Shown: positions 16,180 to 25,385, counted from the first letter of the stretch. The stretch: 64,000 bases of DNA from Streptomyces sp. TBY4 (GCF_024213195.1 NZ_JANAVF010000025.1:50112-114111), one strand, 5' to 3'. Translations and numbers: made by a program. Notes: generated from the sequence alone by a model not told the origin.

Positions 16180-16248
16180 CCCGTTCCCCTCCGTCCCGTC
16201 CACCGGCGGCCGGGCGGCCACCGACGGGATATTCAGTCACCGAGCACT

Positions 16249-16266
16249 CTGCATGCGGCTATGCAG
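16249..16266. promoter_or_regulatory. Inverted repeat upstream of RpiR-type regulator
   Basis: CTGCAT-N6-ATGCAG, a perfect 6-bp inverted repeat 70 bp upstream of the regulator start, next to the ATTCAGTCA box at 16231-16239. Candidate autoregulatory site. Confidence 0.35.
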
Positions 16267-16294
16267 GACGGCAACCCGGTCCCGTCATCCGAGA

Positions 16295-16336
16295 CCTTCC
16301 CGGGGCCTTCCCCGGGGCCTTCCCGGGGCCTTCCCG
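16295..16336. repeat. Short tandem repeat CCTTCCC(C)GGGG
   Basis: Three full 11-12-bp copies (16295-16305, 16306-16317, 16318-16328) and a partial fourth, in the gap between the divergent RpiR-type and MFS genes. An 8-bp inverted pair GGTTGACC (16375-16382) / GGTCAACC (16433-16440) lies just downstream, closer to the MFS start. Confidence 0.7.
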
Positions 16337-16468
16337 AAGCCCGCGCGGCTCCGGCCGCCCCGCCCCCTCAATTCGGTTGACCGACCCCCGCCCCCCGCTT
16401 GATCCTCAAGAGCCGGCCGCCGGACCCCACCCGGTCAACCCCCACCACATTCAAGCGAATTGGCCCTC

Positions 16469-17800
16469 ATGACGTCTTCGCCCGCCTCCGCCCCACCGCT
16501 GCCCGGACCACCGCCCGGACCGCCACCCGGAGCCCGCCTGTGGACCAGGAACTTCGGCTTGTTCTTCACCGCCCGCGTCGTGTCGATGCTGGGCGACACG
16601 ATGATGCCGGTCGCCCTGGCGGTCGCCATGATCTCCCTCGGCTACGGGGTGAGCGGCATCGGGTACGCGCTGGGCGCCTGGATGGGGTCCTTCGCCCTCT
16701 TCGTCGTCTTCGGCGGGGTGATCGCGGACCGCTTCCACCCCCTGCCGCAGATGATCGGCGCCGACGCGGTCCGGTGCGCGGCGCAGGGCTCCCTCGCCGT
16801 CTACCTCTGGCTCGGCCACCCCACCCTGTGGTTCGTGATCGGCGGATCCGTCCTCGGCGGCATCGCGACCGCGATGTTCCAGCCGGGCACCTCCAGCCTC
16901 GTCCCCCAGGTCTCCACCGACCCCACCCAGGCCAACGGGGTGCTGCGGGTGAGCCAGGGGGTGGCCACGATGGCCGGGCCGGCGGTGGCCGGCGTCCTCG
17001 TCGCCGCGACCTCGACGGCCTGGGTGTTCGTGATCGACGCCGCCACCTTCGCCGTCAGCGGGGTCTGCCTGCTCGCCCTGCGCCTCCCCCGCCTCCCGCC
17101 CGACCGCTCGCAGTCCACCCTGACGAACCTGCGGGAGGGCTGGGACGAGTTCCGCTCCAGGTCCTGGCTGTGGTCGGTGATCCTGATCTGGTGGGTGCTC
17201 GGGGTCTTCGTCTGGGGGCCGCTCACCCCGCTGGGCGCGTCCTCGATCATCGCCGAGCACGGCAAGGCCGCCTTCGGGTACGCGGAGGGCGCCTTCGGGG
17301 CCGGCTGCGTCCTCGGCGGGCTCGTCGCGATCCGGCTCCGCCCGGCCCGCCCGCTGCTCGGCGGCGGCTTCGCGATGTTCCTGTTCCCGATGATGCCGCT
17401 GGCCGCGGCCCTGGTCCCGGCCGTGCCGCTGCTCATGCTCGGCTACGCGGTCAGCGGGGTGGGCTGGGCGTTCTGGGGCGTGCAGTGGTCCACCACGGTG
17501 CAGACCCAGATCCCCGAGGACCGGCTCAACCGCGTGACCGCGTACGAGGTGGGCGGTTCGATCCTCGCCATCCCCCTCGGCCAGGTCCTCTCGGGCCCGG
17601 CGAGCGGCCTGTTCGGGGTACGCCCGCTGCTGCTGGCCGGCGCCGCGATCAGCCTGGGCTGCGCCCTCGCCCTCGTCGTGGTCCGCCCGGTCCGCGGGCT
17701 CGTACGGCGCGATGCGAAGGCCGTCGTTGCGAAGGCCGTCGTTGCGAAGGCCTGCGATACGGGGGTTAGCCCCAGTGCCGGCGGGAAGGGCGGCTCCTAG
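16469..17800 (+). CDS. MFS exporter (EntS/MFS_3-like)
   Basis: 443 aa from ATG at 16469; an upstream in-frame TTG is less likely. After a Pro-rich N-terminus come ~12 membrane segments. The helix-1 motif RNFGLFFTARVVSMLGDTMMPVALAV and the loop GGVIADRF match the MFS_3 / enterobactin-exporter-like subgroup. Expected to export an unknown small molecule. The C-terminal tail is encoded by a 15-bp tandem repeat (two copies plus a partial, 17714-17750), giving VVAKAVVAKA after the last helix. It diverges from the RpiR-type regulator, so that regulator may control it. A small membrane protein gene starts 9 bp downstream. Confidence 0.88.
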   Translation: MTSSPASAPPLPGPPPGPPPGARLWTRNFGLFFTARVVSMLGDTMMPVALAVAMISLGYGVSGIGYALGAWMGSFALFVVFGGVIADRFHPLPQMIGADAVRCAAQGSLAVYLWLGHPTLWFVIGGSVLGGIATAMFQPGTSSLVPQVSTDPTQANGVLRVSQGVATMAGPAVAGVLVAATSTAWVFVIDAATFAVSGVCLLALRLPRLPPDRSQSTLTNLREGWDEFRSRSWLWSVILIWWVLGVFVWGPLTPLGASSIIAEHGKAAFGYAEGAFGAGCVLGGLVAIRLRPARPLLGGGFAMFLFPMMPLAAALVPAVPLLMLGYAVSGVGWAFWGVQWSTTVQTQIPEDRLNRVTAYEVGGSILAIPLGQVLSGPASGLFGVRPLLLAGAAISLGCALALVVVRPVRGLVRRDAKAVVAKAVVAKACDTGVSPSAGGKGGS

Positions 17801-17809
17801 GGTGACGGA

Positions 17810-18199
17810 ATGGAGTCGCAAGAGCTGAAGAAGGAACTCTCCGCCACGCTCGACGCCCGGCGGGAGTTGGGCCCGGAGTACGAGGCCGCGCTGGTGGACT
17901 CGTTCGTGGAGAAGGTCGACACGCAGGTGCGCCGGCGCCTCGCGGAGGAGCGGCTCGCCGCGGCCCGCGGCACCGCGCCGGGGGCGCCGGACTCCCCCGA
18001 CGGCAATTTCGGCGAGCGGTTCGGCTTCGCGATCATCACCCTGGTGCTGGCGATCCCGCTCTCCGCGATCGGCGCCGCGCAGGCGAATCTCAGCGGCCTG
18101 ATCGTGGCCTGGATCGGCATCCTGGGCGTCAACTACGTCCACGCGACGAAGTTCCGCCGCCGCCACCGCGACGGACGCGCCGCAGGCCAACTGGACTGA
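17810..18199 (+). CDS. Small conserved membrane protein
   Basis: 129 aa. The N-terminal ~50 residues are charged and helical (ELKKELSATLDARRELGPEYEAALVDSFVEKVDTQVRRRLAEERL cut over residues 5-48), possibly a coiled coil. Two membrane segments follow (FGFAIITLVLAIPLSAIGAA; LIVAWIGILGVNYVHA) and then a basic tail. This layout is common in Streptomyces hypothetical integral membrane proteins. It is 9 bp downstream of the MFS gene, so probably co-transcribed. Function unknown. Confidence 0.75.
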   Translation: MESQELKKELSATLDARRELGPEYEAALVDSFVEKVDTQVRRRLAEERLAAARGTAPGAPDSPDGNFGERFGFAIITLVLAIPLSAIGAAQANLSGLIVAWIGILGVNYVHATKFRRRHRDGRAAGQLD

Positions 18200-18212
18200 C
18201 GGGCCCGGCGAG

Positions 18213-18236
18213 CCGCGCACACATGGTGGTGCGCGG
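18213..18236 (+). terminator. Hairpin after MFS/small membrane protein operon
   Basis: 8-bp stem CCGCGCAC/GTGCGCGG with an 8-base loop, 14 bp after the stop codon of the small membrane protein gene. No T-run. Confidence 0.55.
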
Positions 18237-18524
18237 GGACCGCCGCACCCCGGTTGCCCGGGGGCGGGACGACGGCGGTCCCCGCGCAGGACACGGGCCG
18301 GGTCAGGGCCGTCCGCGCGTCCGTGGCGTCCTACGCGGTCCGGGAGCCGCTCCGGAAGTGCGCCGACGCCGTGCGTGGTGCCGGCCGGGTCCCGGTTCCC
18401 CGGGCTTCCCTGCCGACAACCACCACTGTGCCGGAGCCGTGTTAAGCCGGTGCTGCCGTCACGTGTCGGGCCCGTACCGTTTGCGCGTCGCCCGCGCGCA
18501 CGGACCCGTACAGGCGCCTACGGG
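18237..18524. other. Non-coding gap between convergent genes
   Basis: About 290 bp between the convergent small membrane protein and cystathionine beta-synthase genes. It has high GC and no ribosome-site-backed ORF. I see no further clear element beyond the terminator hairpin at its left end. Confidence 0.4.
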
Positions 18525-19913
18525 CTACTTTGCGCCCTTGGCCAGGAACGCCAGCAGGTCCTGACGGCTCACCACGTCGGTCGGCTTGCCCTCGACCAGC
18601 ACGATCGCCGCGTCGGCCTCTCCGAGCACCGCCATCAGCTCGGAGACCGGCTCGCCCGAGCCGACCTGCGGCAGCGGCGGGCTCATGTGCTTCTCCAGCG
18701 GGTCGCCGAGGGAGGCGCGCTGGGCGAACAGCGCCGCCAGCAGCTCCTTCTCGACCACGGAGCCGATGACCTCGGCCGCCATCACGTCGGGGTGACCGGC
18801 GCCCGGCTTCACGATGGGCATCTGCGAGACGCCGTACTCGCGCAGCACCTCGATGGCCTGGCCGACGGTCTCCTCGGGGTGCATGTGGACCAGGGAGGGG
18901 ATGCCGCCCGTCTTGTCCGCGAGCACGTCCCGGATGCGGGCCGAGGGGCCCGTGTCCTCCAGGAAGCCGTGTCCGGCCATCCACTCGTCGTTGAAGATCT
19001 TGCTGATGTAGCCGCGCCCGCTGTCCGGGAGCAGGACGACGACCACGTCGTCCGGGCCGAGGCCCTCGGCCGCCTTCAGCGCGGCGACGACCGCCATGCC
19101 GCAGGAGCCGCCGACGAGCAGGCCCTCCTCCTTCGCGAGGCGGCGGGTCATCTGGAAGGAGTCCTTGTCGGACACCGCGATGATCTCGTCGGCCACTTCC
19201 GCGTCGTAGGCCGTCGGCCAGAAGTCCTCGCCGACGCCCTCGACGAGGTACGGACGGCCGGAGCCTCCGGAGTAGACCGAGCCCTCGGGGTCGGCGCCGA
19301 TGACCTTCACGCTGCCGCCGGACACCTCCTTGAGGTACCGGCCGGTGCCCGAGATCGTGCCGCCCGTGCCGACGCCCGCGACGAAGTGGGTGATCTTCCC
19401 GTCCGTCTGCTCCCAGAGCTCGGGGCCGGTGGTCTCGTAGTGCGAGCGCGGGTTGTTCGGGTTGCTGTACTGGTCGGGCTTCCAGGCTCCCGGGGTCTCG
19501 CGCACGAGGCGGTCGGACACGTTGTAGTACGAGTCCGGGTGCTCGGGGTCGACGGCGGTCGGGCAGACCACGACCTCGGCGCCGTACGCGCGCATGACGT
19601 TGATCTTGTCAGCGGAGACCTTGTCGGGGCAGACGAAGATGCACTTGTAGCCCTTCTGCTGGGCCACGATGGCGAGTCCTACACCCGTGTTGCCGCTCGT
19701 GGGCTCCACGATGGTGCCGCCGGGCTTGAGTGCTCCGCTCTGTTCGGCGGCCTCGATCATCCGTACGGCGATCCGGTCCTTCGCGGATCCGCCGGGATTG
19801 AAGTACTCGACCTTGGCAAGGACGGTGGCCTGCAGGCCTTCGGTCACACGGTTGAGCTTCACCAGCGGGGTGTTGCCGACGAGGCTGATCATCGAGTCGT
19901 GGAATTGCACCAT
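18525..19913 (-). CDS. Cystathionine beta-synthase
   Basis: 462 aa from ATG at 19913 (GGAG six bases upstream; a TTG at 19922 is in frame but sits on that ribosome site). PLP-dependent beta-replacement enzyme joining serine and homocysteine. Catalytic domain ~1-320: SLVGNTPLVKLNRV, PLP lysine in NPGGSAKDRIA, EPTSGNTGVGLA, and phosphate loop GVGTGGTISGTGRYLKE. Two CBS domains occupy ~335-460 and may bind an adenosyl regulator. It could also be a cysteine synthase, but the CBS pair and length favour cystathionine beta-synthase. It diverges from the SGNH hydrolase gene. Confidence 0.92.
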   Translation of the reverse strand: MVQFHDSMISLVGNTPLVKLNRVTEGLQATVLAKVEYFNPGGSAKDRIAVRMIEAAEQSGALKPGGTIVEPTSGNTGVGLAIVAQQKGYKCIFVCPDKVSADKINVMRAYGAEVVVCPTAVDPEHPDSYYNVSDRLVRETPGAWKPDQYSNPNNPRSHYETTGPELWEQTDGKITHFVAGVGTGGTISGTGRYLKEVSGGSVKVIGADPEGSVYSGGSGRPYLVEGVGEDFWPTAYDAEVADEIIAVSDKDSFQMTRRLAKEEGLLVGGSCGMAVVAALKAAEGLGPDDVVVVLLPDSGRGYISKIFNDEWMAGHGFLEDTGPSARIRDVLADKTGGIPSLVHMHPEETVGQAIEVLREYGVSQMPIVKPGAGHPDVMAAEVIGSVVEKELLAALFAQRASLGDPLEKHMSPPLPQVGSGEPVSELMAVLGEADAAIVLVEGKPTDVVSRQDLLAFLAKGAK

Positions 19914-20078
19914 GTTCTCCAAGGAGGGGACTCCACGGGTTCTCCGGGAGGCACCGCCAGACTATGCGGAAAGGGATTGACCGACCGTCCGTACGGGGCA
20001 GGAAGGTCAACAGGACGGCGGGGTCTGCAAGGACGGCGCAGGGATCCGGCCAACGGGACCGAGAAGGTGGCTTGAAGG

Positions 20079-21176
20079 GTGTCCAGGGCGAGGACGGCCC
20101 GCCGCATCGCGGCGGGAGCGGCGTACGGCGGTGGCGGGCTCGGACTCGTCGGGGCCGCCGCGGTCGGGCTGGTGGTCGCGGAGATGCAGTTCGCGAAGCG
20201 GACGGTCGGCACCGGCCTGCCGGATCCGCCGCGCGCGGACGGGCTGTACGGGAGCGAGTTCGGCGGCCCGGAGCTGAGCCCGGGCCCGCTGCGGTTCGGC
20301 GTACTGGGCGATTCCACGGCGGCCGGGCTGGGGGTGCGGCGGGCCCGGCAGACCCCGGGCGCCCTGCTGGCCTCGGGGCTGGCGGCGGTGGCCGAGCGGC
20401 CGGTCGAGCTGCGCAACGTAGCCCTTTCGGGTGCCATGTCGGACGACCTGGACCGCCAGACGGGGCTGCTGCTGGACGGGGACGGACCGCCCCCCGACGT
20501 GTGCGTGATCATGATCGGCGCCAATGACGTGACCCGCCGGATGCCGCCCACCCAGTCGGTGCGGCTGCTGACCGCGGCCGTACGCCGGCTGCGGCTCGCG
20601 GGCTCCGAGGTGGTGGTCGGCACCTGCCCGGACCTCGGCACCATCGAGCCCGTCTACCAGCCGCTGCGGTGGCTGGCCCGCCGGGTCTCGCGCCAGCTGG
20701 CGGCCGCCCAGACGATCGGGGTGCTCGCGCTGGGCGCCCGTACGGTCTCGATCGGCGACCTGATGGGGACGGAGTTCGCGGCGAACCCCCGCGAGATGTT
20801 CGGACCGGACTCCTACCACCCCTCGGCCGAGGGGTACGCGACCGCCGCGATGGCCATACTGCCGACCCTGTGCGCGGCCCTGGGCGTCTGGCCCGAGTCG
20901 GACCGGCTGGACGTGTCGCGCAACGAGGACATGCTCCCGCTGGCCAAGGCCGCCTCGGCGGCGGCGGGACAGGCCGGTACCGAGGTGACCGGGGCCCGCG
21001 GCGCCTGGGCCCTGCTCAAGTACCGGCGCAGGCGCCGGGTTCCGGGCGAGGACCTCACGGGGGAGCAGACGGGAGAGGCCTCGGCCGACGGCGCGCCGGA
21101 CGGCGCGGGGGGCGATGCCGCCACCGGCGCGCCGGACGCGTCCAGAGCGACCGGAGTCACATCGCAAGGGCAGTGA
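20079..21176 (+). CDS. SGNH/GDSL-family lipase/esterase
   Basis: 365 aa, GTG start. The N-terminus has a hydrophobic signal anchor (AAGAAYGGGGLGLVGAAAVGLVVAEMQF). SGNH hydrolase blocks are visible: block I GVLGDSTAAG with catalytic Ser, block III IMIGANDVTRR with Asn, and block V GPDSYHPSAEGY with catalytic Asp/His. It probably acts as an esterase or lipase at or outside the membrane. A 90-residue Gly/Ala/Asp-rich tail follows the domain. The divergent cystathionine beta-synthase gene gives no functional hint. Substrate not predictable. Confidence 0.88.
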   Translation: MSRARTARRIAAGAAYGGGGLGLVGAAAVGLVVAEMQFAKRTVGTGLPDPPRADGLYGSEFGGPELSPGPLRFGVLGDSTAAGLGVRRARQTPGALLASGLAAVAERPVELRNVALSGAMSDDLDRQTGLLLDGDGPPPDVCVIMIGANDVTRRMPPTQSVRLLTAAVRRLRLAGSEVVVGTCPDLGTIEPVYQPLRWLARRVSRQLAAAQTIGVLALGARTVSIGDLMGTEFAANPREMFGPDSYHPSAEGYATAAMAILPTLCAALGVWPESDRLDVSRNEDMLPLAKAASAAAGQAGTEVTGARGAWALLKYRRRRRVPGEDLTGEQTGEASADGAPDGAGGDAATGAPDASRATGVTSQGQ

Positions 21177-21243
21177 CCTCGACGGTACGGGGCGGTAACT
21201 TCGCATGCGGTCCCGGTACGACACCACCTCCCTTGGAGCCCCG

Positions 21244-22464
21244 ATGCCCGAAGCCGTCATCGTTTCCACCGCCCGCTCCCCGATCGGGCGCGCTTTCAAG
21301 GGATCCCTCAAGGACGTCCGCCCGGACGACCTGACGGCCACGGTCATCCAGGCCGCCCTCGCCAAGGTCCCCGGGCTGGACCCGCGCGAGATCGACGACC
21401 TGATGCTGGGCTGCGGCCTCCCGGGCGGCGAGCAGGGCCACAACCTCGGCCGGATCGTCGCGGTGCAGATGGGCATGGACCACCTGCCCGCCACCACGAT
21501 CACCCGCTACTGCGCCTCCTCCCTGCAGACCTCCCGGATGGCGCTGCACGCCATCAAGGCGGGCGAGGGCGACGTCTTCATCTCCGCGGGCGTCGAGATG
21601 GTCTCCCGGTCCGTGAACGGCTCCTCCGACGGCATCCCGGGCACCCACAACCCGCTCTTCGCCGAGTCCGAGGCCCGTACCAAGGAGGTGGCCGAGTCCA
21701 CCGGCTCCACCTGGCACGACCCGCGCGAGGACGGCCGCACCCCCGACGCGTACATCGGGATGGGGCAGACCGCGGAGAACCTGGCCCGGCTCAAGGGCGT
21801 GACCCGCGCCGACATGGACGAGTTCGGCGTGCGTTCGCAGAACCTGGCCGAGGAAGCCATCAAGAACGGCTTCTGGGCCCGCGAGATCACCCCGGTCACC
21901 ACCCCGGACGGCACGGTCGTCTCGCAGGACGACGGCCCGCGCGCCGGGGTCACCCTGGAGGCCGTCCAGGGCCTGAAGCCGGTCTTCCGCCCCGACGGCC
22001 TGATCACGGCCGGCAACTGCTGCCCGCTCAACGACGGCGCCGCGGCGCTGGTCGTCATGAGCGACACCAAGGCGCGCGAGCTGGGCCTGACCCCGCTGGC
22101 CCGGATCGTCTCCACCGGCGTCACCGGCCTCTCCCCCGAGATCATGGGCCTGGGCCCGGTCGAGGCCTCCAAGCAGGCGCTGAAGCGGGCGGGCCTGACC
22201 GTCGGCGACATCGACCTGTTCGAGATCAACGAGGCCTTCGCGGCCCAGGTGATCCCCTCCTACCGGGACCTGGAGATCCCGCTGGAGAAGCTGAACGTCA
22301 ACGGCGGGGCCATCGCCATCGGTCACCCCTTCGGGATGACCGGCGCGCGCATCACCGGCACGCTGATCAACAGCCTGCAGTTCCACGACAAGCAGTTCGG
22401 TCTCGAAACCATGTGCGTCGGCGGCGGCCAGGGCATGGCCATGATCATCGAGCGCCTCAGCTAG
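21244..22464 (+). CDS. Acetyl-CoA acetyltransferase (thiolase)
   Basis: 406 aa from ATG at 21244 (TGGAG upstream). Thiolase fold with acyl-enzyme Cys in TRYCASSLQTS, EAFAAQVIPS, His in NGGAIAIGHPFGMTGAR, and the second catalytic Cys in MCVGGGQGMA. It catalyses acetyl-CoA condensation or the last step of beta-oxidation (FadA/AtoB type). The specificity loop cannot be judged by eye. It lies 67 bp after the SGNH hydrolase gene. A terminator hairpin follows at 22590-22618. Confidence 0.95.
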   Translation: MPEAVIVSTARSPIGRAFKGSLKDVRPDDLTATVIQAALAKVPGLDPREIDDLMLGCGLPGGEQGHNLGRIVAVQMGMDHLPATTITRYCASSLQTSRMALHAIKAGEGDVFISAGVEMVSRSVNGSSDGIPGTHNPLFAESEARTKEVAESTGSTWHDPREDGRTPDAYIGMGQTAENLARLKGVTRADMDEFGVRSQNLAEEAIKNGFWAREITPVTTPDGTVVSQDDGPRAGVTLEAVQGLKPVFRPDGLITAGNCCPLNDGAAALVVMSDTKARELGLTPLARIVSTGVTGLSPEIMGLGPVEASKQALKRAGLTVGDIDLFEINEAFAAQVIPSYRDLEIPLEKLNVNGGAIAIGHPFGMTGARITGTLINSLQFHDKQFGLETMCVGGGQGMAMIIERLS

Positions 22465-22589
22465 GTCACGATCCGGCACGGCCGACGGGATCAAGAGCCG
22501 AGGCCAGACGCCGTAAGGGATTCGCTTGATCCCCTGCGCCGTACTGACACCGAATCTAATCCTGTCGCGGCCATTCTGTGACCAAATGT

Positions 22590-22618
22590 CCCCCAGGATG
22601 TGACCTAAGTCCTGGGGG
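22590..22618 (+). terminator. Terminator after thiolase gene
   Basis: 9-bp stem CCCCCAGGA/TCCTGGGGG with an 11-base loop, followed by ATCATTGTTTCTG, a T-enriched tract unusual for this genome. It sits in the 305-bp gap 22465-22769, which otherwise must hold the promoter of the next gene. Confidence 0.75.
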
Positions 22619-22769
22619 ATCATTGTTTCTGCAGGTCAGGCAGGGTTCGAGCGGGCGCCTCGGGACGAAAGGCCTGTCCAATTCATGACGTAATGCACTG
22701 CAAGCCATTCCCAGGTCAGGACAAGCTGATGTAGGAAGTCGGGGGATCGAATCAATCAGGAGTTAGTCA

Positions 22770-23588
22770 GTGAGCGCCATGTCTCTTGCCCTACTGCTGA
22801 CCACGGCCGCTGCCACGGCCGTCGGCGCTGCTGCGCTGCACGCCGTCCACGGCCTGCGCAAGCAGGTCACCGCACTGCGCGGTGAGCTGACGGTTTCGCA
22901 GCCCCGCGGCACCACCGTCCCGCACGCCCGCAGCGCCGTGGAGTCCCCCGCCGCCGAGATACGAGCCGCCGTGGCCGAGGCCCTCGCCGAGGAGCGCGAG
23001 CGCGAGCTCGCCGAGGCGCGTGCCTTCTGGGCCGCCCAGGAGGCGCGCGACGCCGCCGACGCCCCCTCGCTGCTGGGCGGCCTGTCCGGCCTCGGCGAGG
23101 AGAGCCCGGTCTTCCTGCCCCGGCAGGCGGACATGGTGGGCCTGGAGCCGCTCCTGGGCGACGACGCCGAGGACTACCAGACCTACCCGGAGGACTCGGC
23201 CGAGCTGGCCGCCGCCCGCCGGCGCCACCCCTCGCACCCCGACTTCGTCCCCGTGCAGGCCTCGCACCCCGGCGCCGACCACGAGCGCACGGTCAACCGC
23301 CTGGAGGAGCTCGCGGAGGCCCGTACGGCCCTCGCGGACGTCCGCCCCGGCCCGCTGGGCACCCTGGACGTGTACGTCTTCACCGACGGCACCACGCTCT
23401 GCATGACCCCGGGCCACCGGGAGACCGCCGAGCGGCTCGCCGACGCCCTGCGCTCGGGCAGCGCACCGGTCCTGCTGGGCGGCTCGGGCATCTCCGGCGC
23501 CTACGCCCTGACCTTCTCCTGCGGAGACTCCGAGGACCCGGACAGCAACGTCTACATCCTCGCCGACCGCGTCATCGCCTCGCTCTGA
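22770..23588 (+). CDS. Hypothetical membrane-anchored protein
   Basis: 272 aa. GTG at 22770 is preceded by AGGAG at nine bases; the ATG nine bases inside is less well placed. N-terminal membrane anchor (MSLALLLTTAAATAVGAAAL), then a charged helical region (residues ~60-95, EALAEERERELAEARAFW; possible coiled coil), an acidic linker, and a compact C-terminal domain (~175-272) with DVYVFTDGTTLCMTPGHRETAERLADAL and GAYALTFSCGD. I do not recognise the family. It stands alone and its function is unknown. Confidence 0.7.
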   Translation: MSAMSLALLLTTAAATAVGAAALHAVHGLRKQVTALRGELTVSQPRGTTVPHARSAVESPAAEIRAAVAEALAEERERELAEARAFWAAQEARDAADAPSLLGGLSGLGEESPVFLPRQADMVGLEPLLGDDAEDYQTYPEDSAELAAARRRHPSHPDFVPVQASHPGADHERTVNRLEELAEARTALADVRPGPLGTLDVYVFTDGTTLCMTPGHRETAERLADALRSGSAPVLLGGSGISGAYALTFSCGDSEDPDSNVYILADRVIASL

Positions 23589-23607
23589 CCCCGGGCCTCG
23601 ACCCGCG

Positions 23608-24054
23608 TCACCGCAGCGCCCCGGCTTCCGCCTGATCCACCAGCCGAACGGCCTCGTCCAGCATCTCGGACGGGGCCTTCGCCGCGTCCGGGGCCCCGGG
23701 GGCGTCCTGGGCCTCCCGGGCCTCCGTGCCGTCCTGGGCGCCCCGGGTGCCCGCCCGGCCCGCCGCGCCCGCCTCCGCGCCGTGCAGGGCCTCGGCGAGG
23801 TCCAGCCCGGCCACGGCCAGCTGGTCGCCCACGACGAAGATCCCGGCGTCGGGCATGGTGCGCGCCGGAGCCGCCCCCGCGCCGTCCCCCGCGCCCGCGG
23901 CGGCTGCCTCCAGCCGCTGCGCCCGCAGCGAGAGCTCCCGGGCCAGGTCCAGCGCCACCTCGGCGGCGCCCTGCTGGAGCCGGCTCTGCGGAGCCGCCCG
24001 CAGCCGGTCGGCGAAACGTTCCACGGCGGCGGTCAAGGGTGAGGTATCGAGCAC
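23608..24054 (-). CDS. Hypothetical protein, Ala-rich
   Basis: 148 aa from GTG at 24054 (AAGG ~10 bases upstream); an ATG at 24111 is a less likely alternative because it would abut the divergent gene's promoter. The N-terminal ~50 residues (LDTSPLTAAVERFADRLRAAPQSRLQQGAAEVALDLARELSLRAQRLE) are helical and look conserved. The middle is low-complexity Gly/Ala/Asp/Thr. The C-terminus (EMLDEAVRLVDQAEAGALR) is helical. No signal peptide or catalytic motif. It is convergent with the preceding gene, 19 bp away. Confidence 0.6.
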   Translation of the reverse strand: MLDTSPLTAAVERFADRLRAAPQSRLQQGAAEVALDLARELSLRAQRLEAAAAGAGDGAGAAPARTMPDAGIFVVGDQLAVAGLDLAEALHGAEAGAAGRAGTRGAQDGTEAREAQDAPGAPDAAKAPSEMLDEAVRLVDQAEAGALR

Positions 24055-24155
24055 CCGGCCGACCTTACGCGCCGTCGCGGCGCCATTGCCAACAGGCGAA
24101 CTCTCCGGCACGGTGGCGTGAAGAGAGCAGCACGGCGATACCTCCGGAGGCGCCC

Positions 24156-24386
24156 ATGTCCGTCGAGTTCTCCGAGCAGACCCACCGCAACATGATCGAC
24201 AGAATCCCCCGCTCCACCGGTCGTGAACTCTCCGACTGGCTCCGCACCGTGGACGAAGGTCCCTCCCTCGTCCGGTTCGAAGAGAAGGTCAGCTGGCTGC
24301 TCGGCGCGCACGAGCTGTCGTACGGCCAGGCCAAGGCGATCATCCACGAGTACGACCTGCGCAGGGCCGCCCGCAGGTTCGGCTGA
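24156..24386 (+). CDS. DUF4287-family small protein
   Basis: 76 aa: MSVEFSEQTHRNMIDRIPRS at the start, then TGRELSDWLRTVDEGPSLVRF, EEKVSWLLGAHELSYGQAKAII and HEYDLRRAARRFG. The spacing and the YGQAKAIIHEYDLR motif match DUF4287 proteins. ATG at 24156 has a perfect GGAGG (24146-24150) upstream. Soluble and probably cytoplasmic; role unknown. It diverges from the Ala-rich hypothetical gene and ends before a strong bidirectional terminator. Confidence 0.85.
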   Translation: MSVEFSEQTHRNMIDRIPRSTGRELSDWLRTVDEGPSLVRFEEKVSWLLGAHELSYGQAKAIIHEYDLRRAARRFG

Positions 24387-24460
24387 GCCGGCCCCTGCCC
24401 CCGTCCACGGTCCCCGACTCCGACTCCACGACCACCCGGTCCAGTGACCCCCGACATGCG

Positions 24461-24496
24461 GGAAGGCCCCGCGAGCGTGTGCTCGCGGGGCCTTCC
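24461..24496. terminator. Bidirectional hairpin terminator
   Basis: Perfect 16-bp stem (24461-24476 with 24481-24496) with GTGT loop, between the convergent DUF4287 and Bax-inhibitor-like genes. Confidence 0.9.
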
Positions 24497-24527
24497 TCAG
24501 CTCAGTGCGGGGGTACCGGGAAGGTAC

Positions 24528-25385
24528 TCAGTCGCCCTTGAGGATGGAGATCAGGCGCAGCATCTCCATGTAGATCCACACCAGGGTCATGGTGAGGCCG
24601 AAGGCCGCCAGCCAGGACTCCTCGCGGGGGGCGCCGTAGGCCACGCCGTCCTCGACCATCTTGAAGTCCATGGCGAGGAACGCGGCACCGAGCAGGATGC
24701 CGATGACGCCGAAGAGGATGCCGAGGCCGCCGCTGCGGAAGCCGAGGCCGTCGCCGCCCGCGAAGATCGAGAACAGCATGTTGACGACCATCAGGAGCAT
24801 GAAGCCCATGGCCGCGGCCATCACGAAACCGACGAAGCGCCGGTTCACCCTGATCCAGCGCATCTTGTAGGCGATCAGTACGCCGGCGAAGACGCACATG
24901 GTGCCCATGACGGCCTGGACGACCGTACCGGGGCCCACGTAGGTGCTGACGGCCGAGCTGATGACGCCGAGGAAGACACCCTCGAAGGCCGCGTACGCCA
25001 GGATCAGGGCCGGGACGGGCTTGGCCTTGAAGGACTGGATCATCGCGAAGACGAACGCGATGAGCGCGGCGACGACGGCGATGCCGTACGACTTGTTGAT
25101 GTTGGCCGGGTCAACCGGAAGCGCGATCCAGGAGAGGGCCGCCGTCAGGACGACCGTGCCGAGCGTCATGGCCGTACGGCTCACGACGTCGTCGATGGTC
25201 ATCGCGTTGCCGCGGACCGGCGCCTGCGGCATACCCGTGGCCGGGTCGGTCGCGTAGGGGTTGGTCGCGTACGGGTTGGTGGCGGTCCCGGCCTGGGCCT
25301 GGGGCTGCTGCGTGCCGAAGCCCGCATAAGCACCGTTGTCGCGGCTGAATCCCCGTCGCGAGAAGACCGGGTTGCTGCTCCTCAT
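24528..25385 (-). CDS. Bax inhibitor-1/YccA-family membrane protein
   Basis: 285 aa. A ~60-residue soluble N-terminus contains the tandem NPYATNPYATDPA (15-bp DNA repeat near 25245-25275). Seven hydrophobic segments follow, with internal motifs typical of BI-1 (SRTAMTLGTVVLTAALSW, PALILAYAAFEGVFLG, AFGLTMTLVWIYMEMLRLIS). BI-1/TMBIM proteins are membrane proteins, some of them pH-sensitive Ca2+ leak channels; the bacterial role is poorly defined. ATG at 25385 with GGAGGAG four bases upstream. Monocistronic, with bldA upstream on the same strand. Confidence 0.93.
   Translation of the reverse strand: MRSSNPVFSRRGFSRDNGAYAGFGTQQPQAQAGTATNPYATNPYATDPATGMPQAPVRGNAMTIDDVVSRTAMTLGTVVLTAALSWIALPVDPANINKSYGIAVVAALIAFVFAMIQSFKAKPVPALILAYAAFEGVFLGVISSAVSTYVGPGTVVQAVMGTMCVFAGVLIAYKMRWIRVNRRFVGFVMAAAMGFMLLMVVNMLFSIFAGGDGLGFRSGGLGILFGVIGILLGAAFLAMDFKMVEDGVAYGAPREESWLAAFGLTMTLVWIYMEMLRLISILKGD

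Noticed and set aside
18223..18564. Plus-strand small frames between convergent genes
   Set aside because: Arg/Gly-rich translations without a ribosome site; they run into the antisense of cystathionine beta-synthase.
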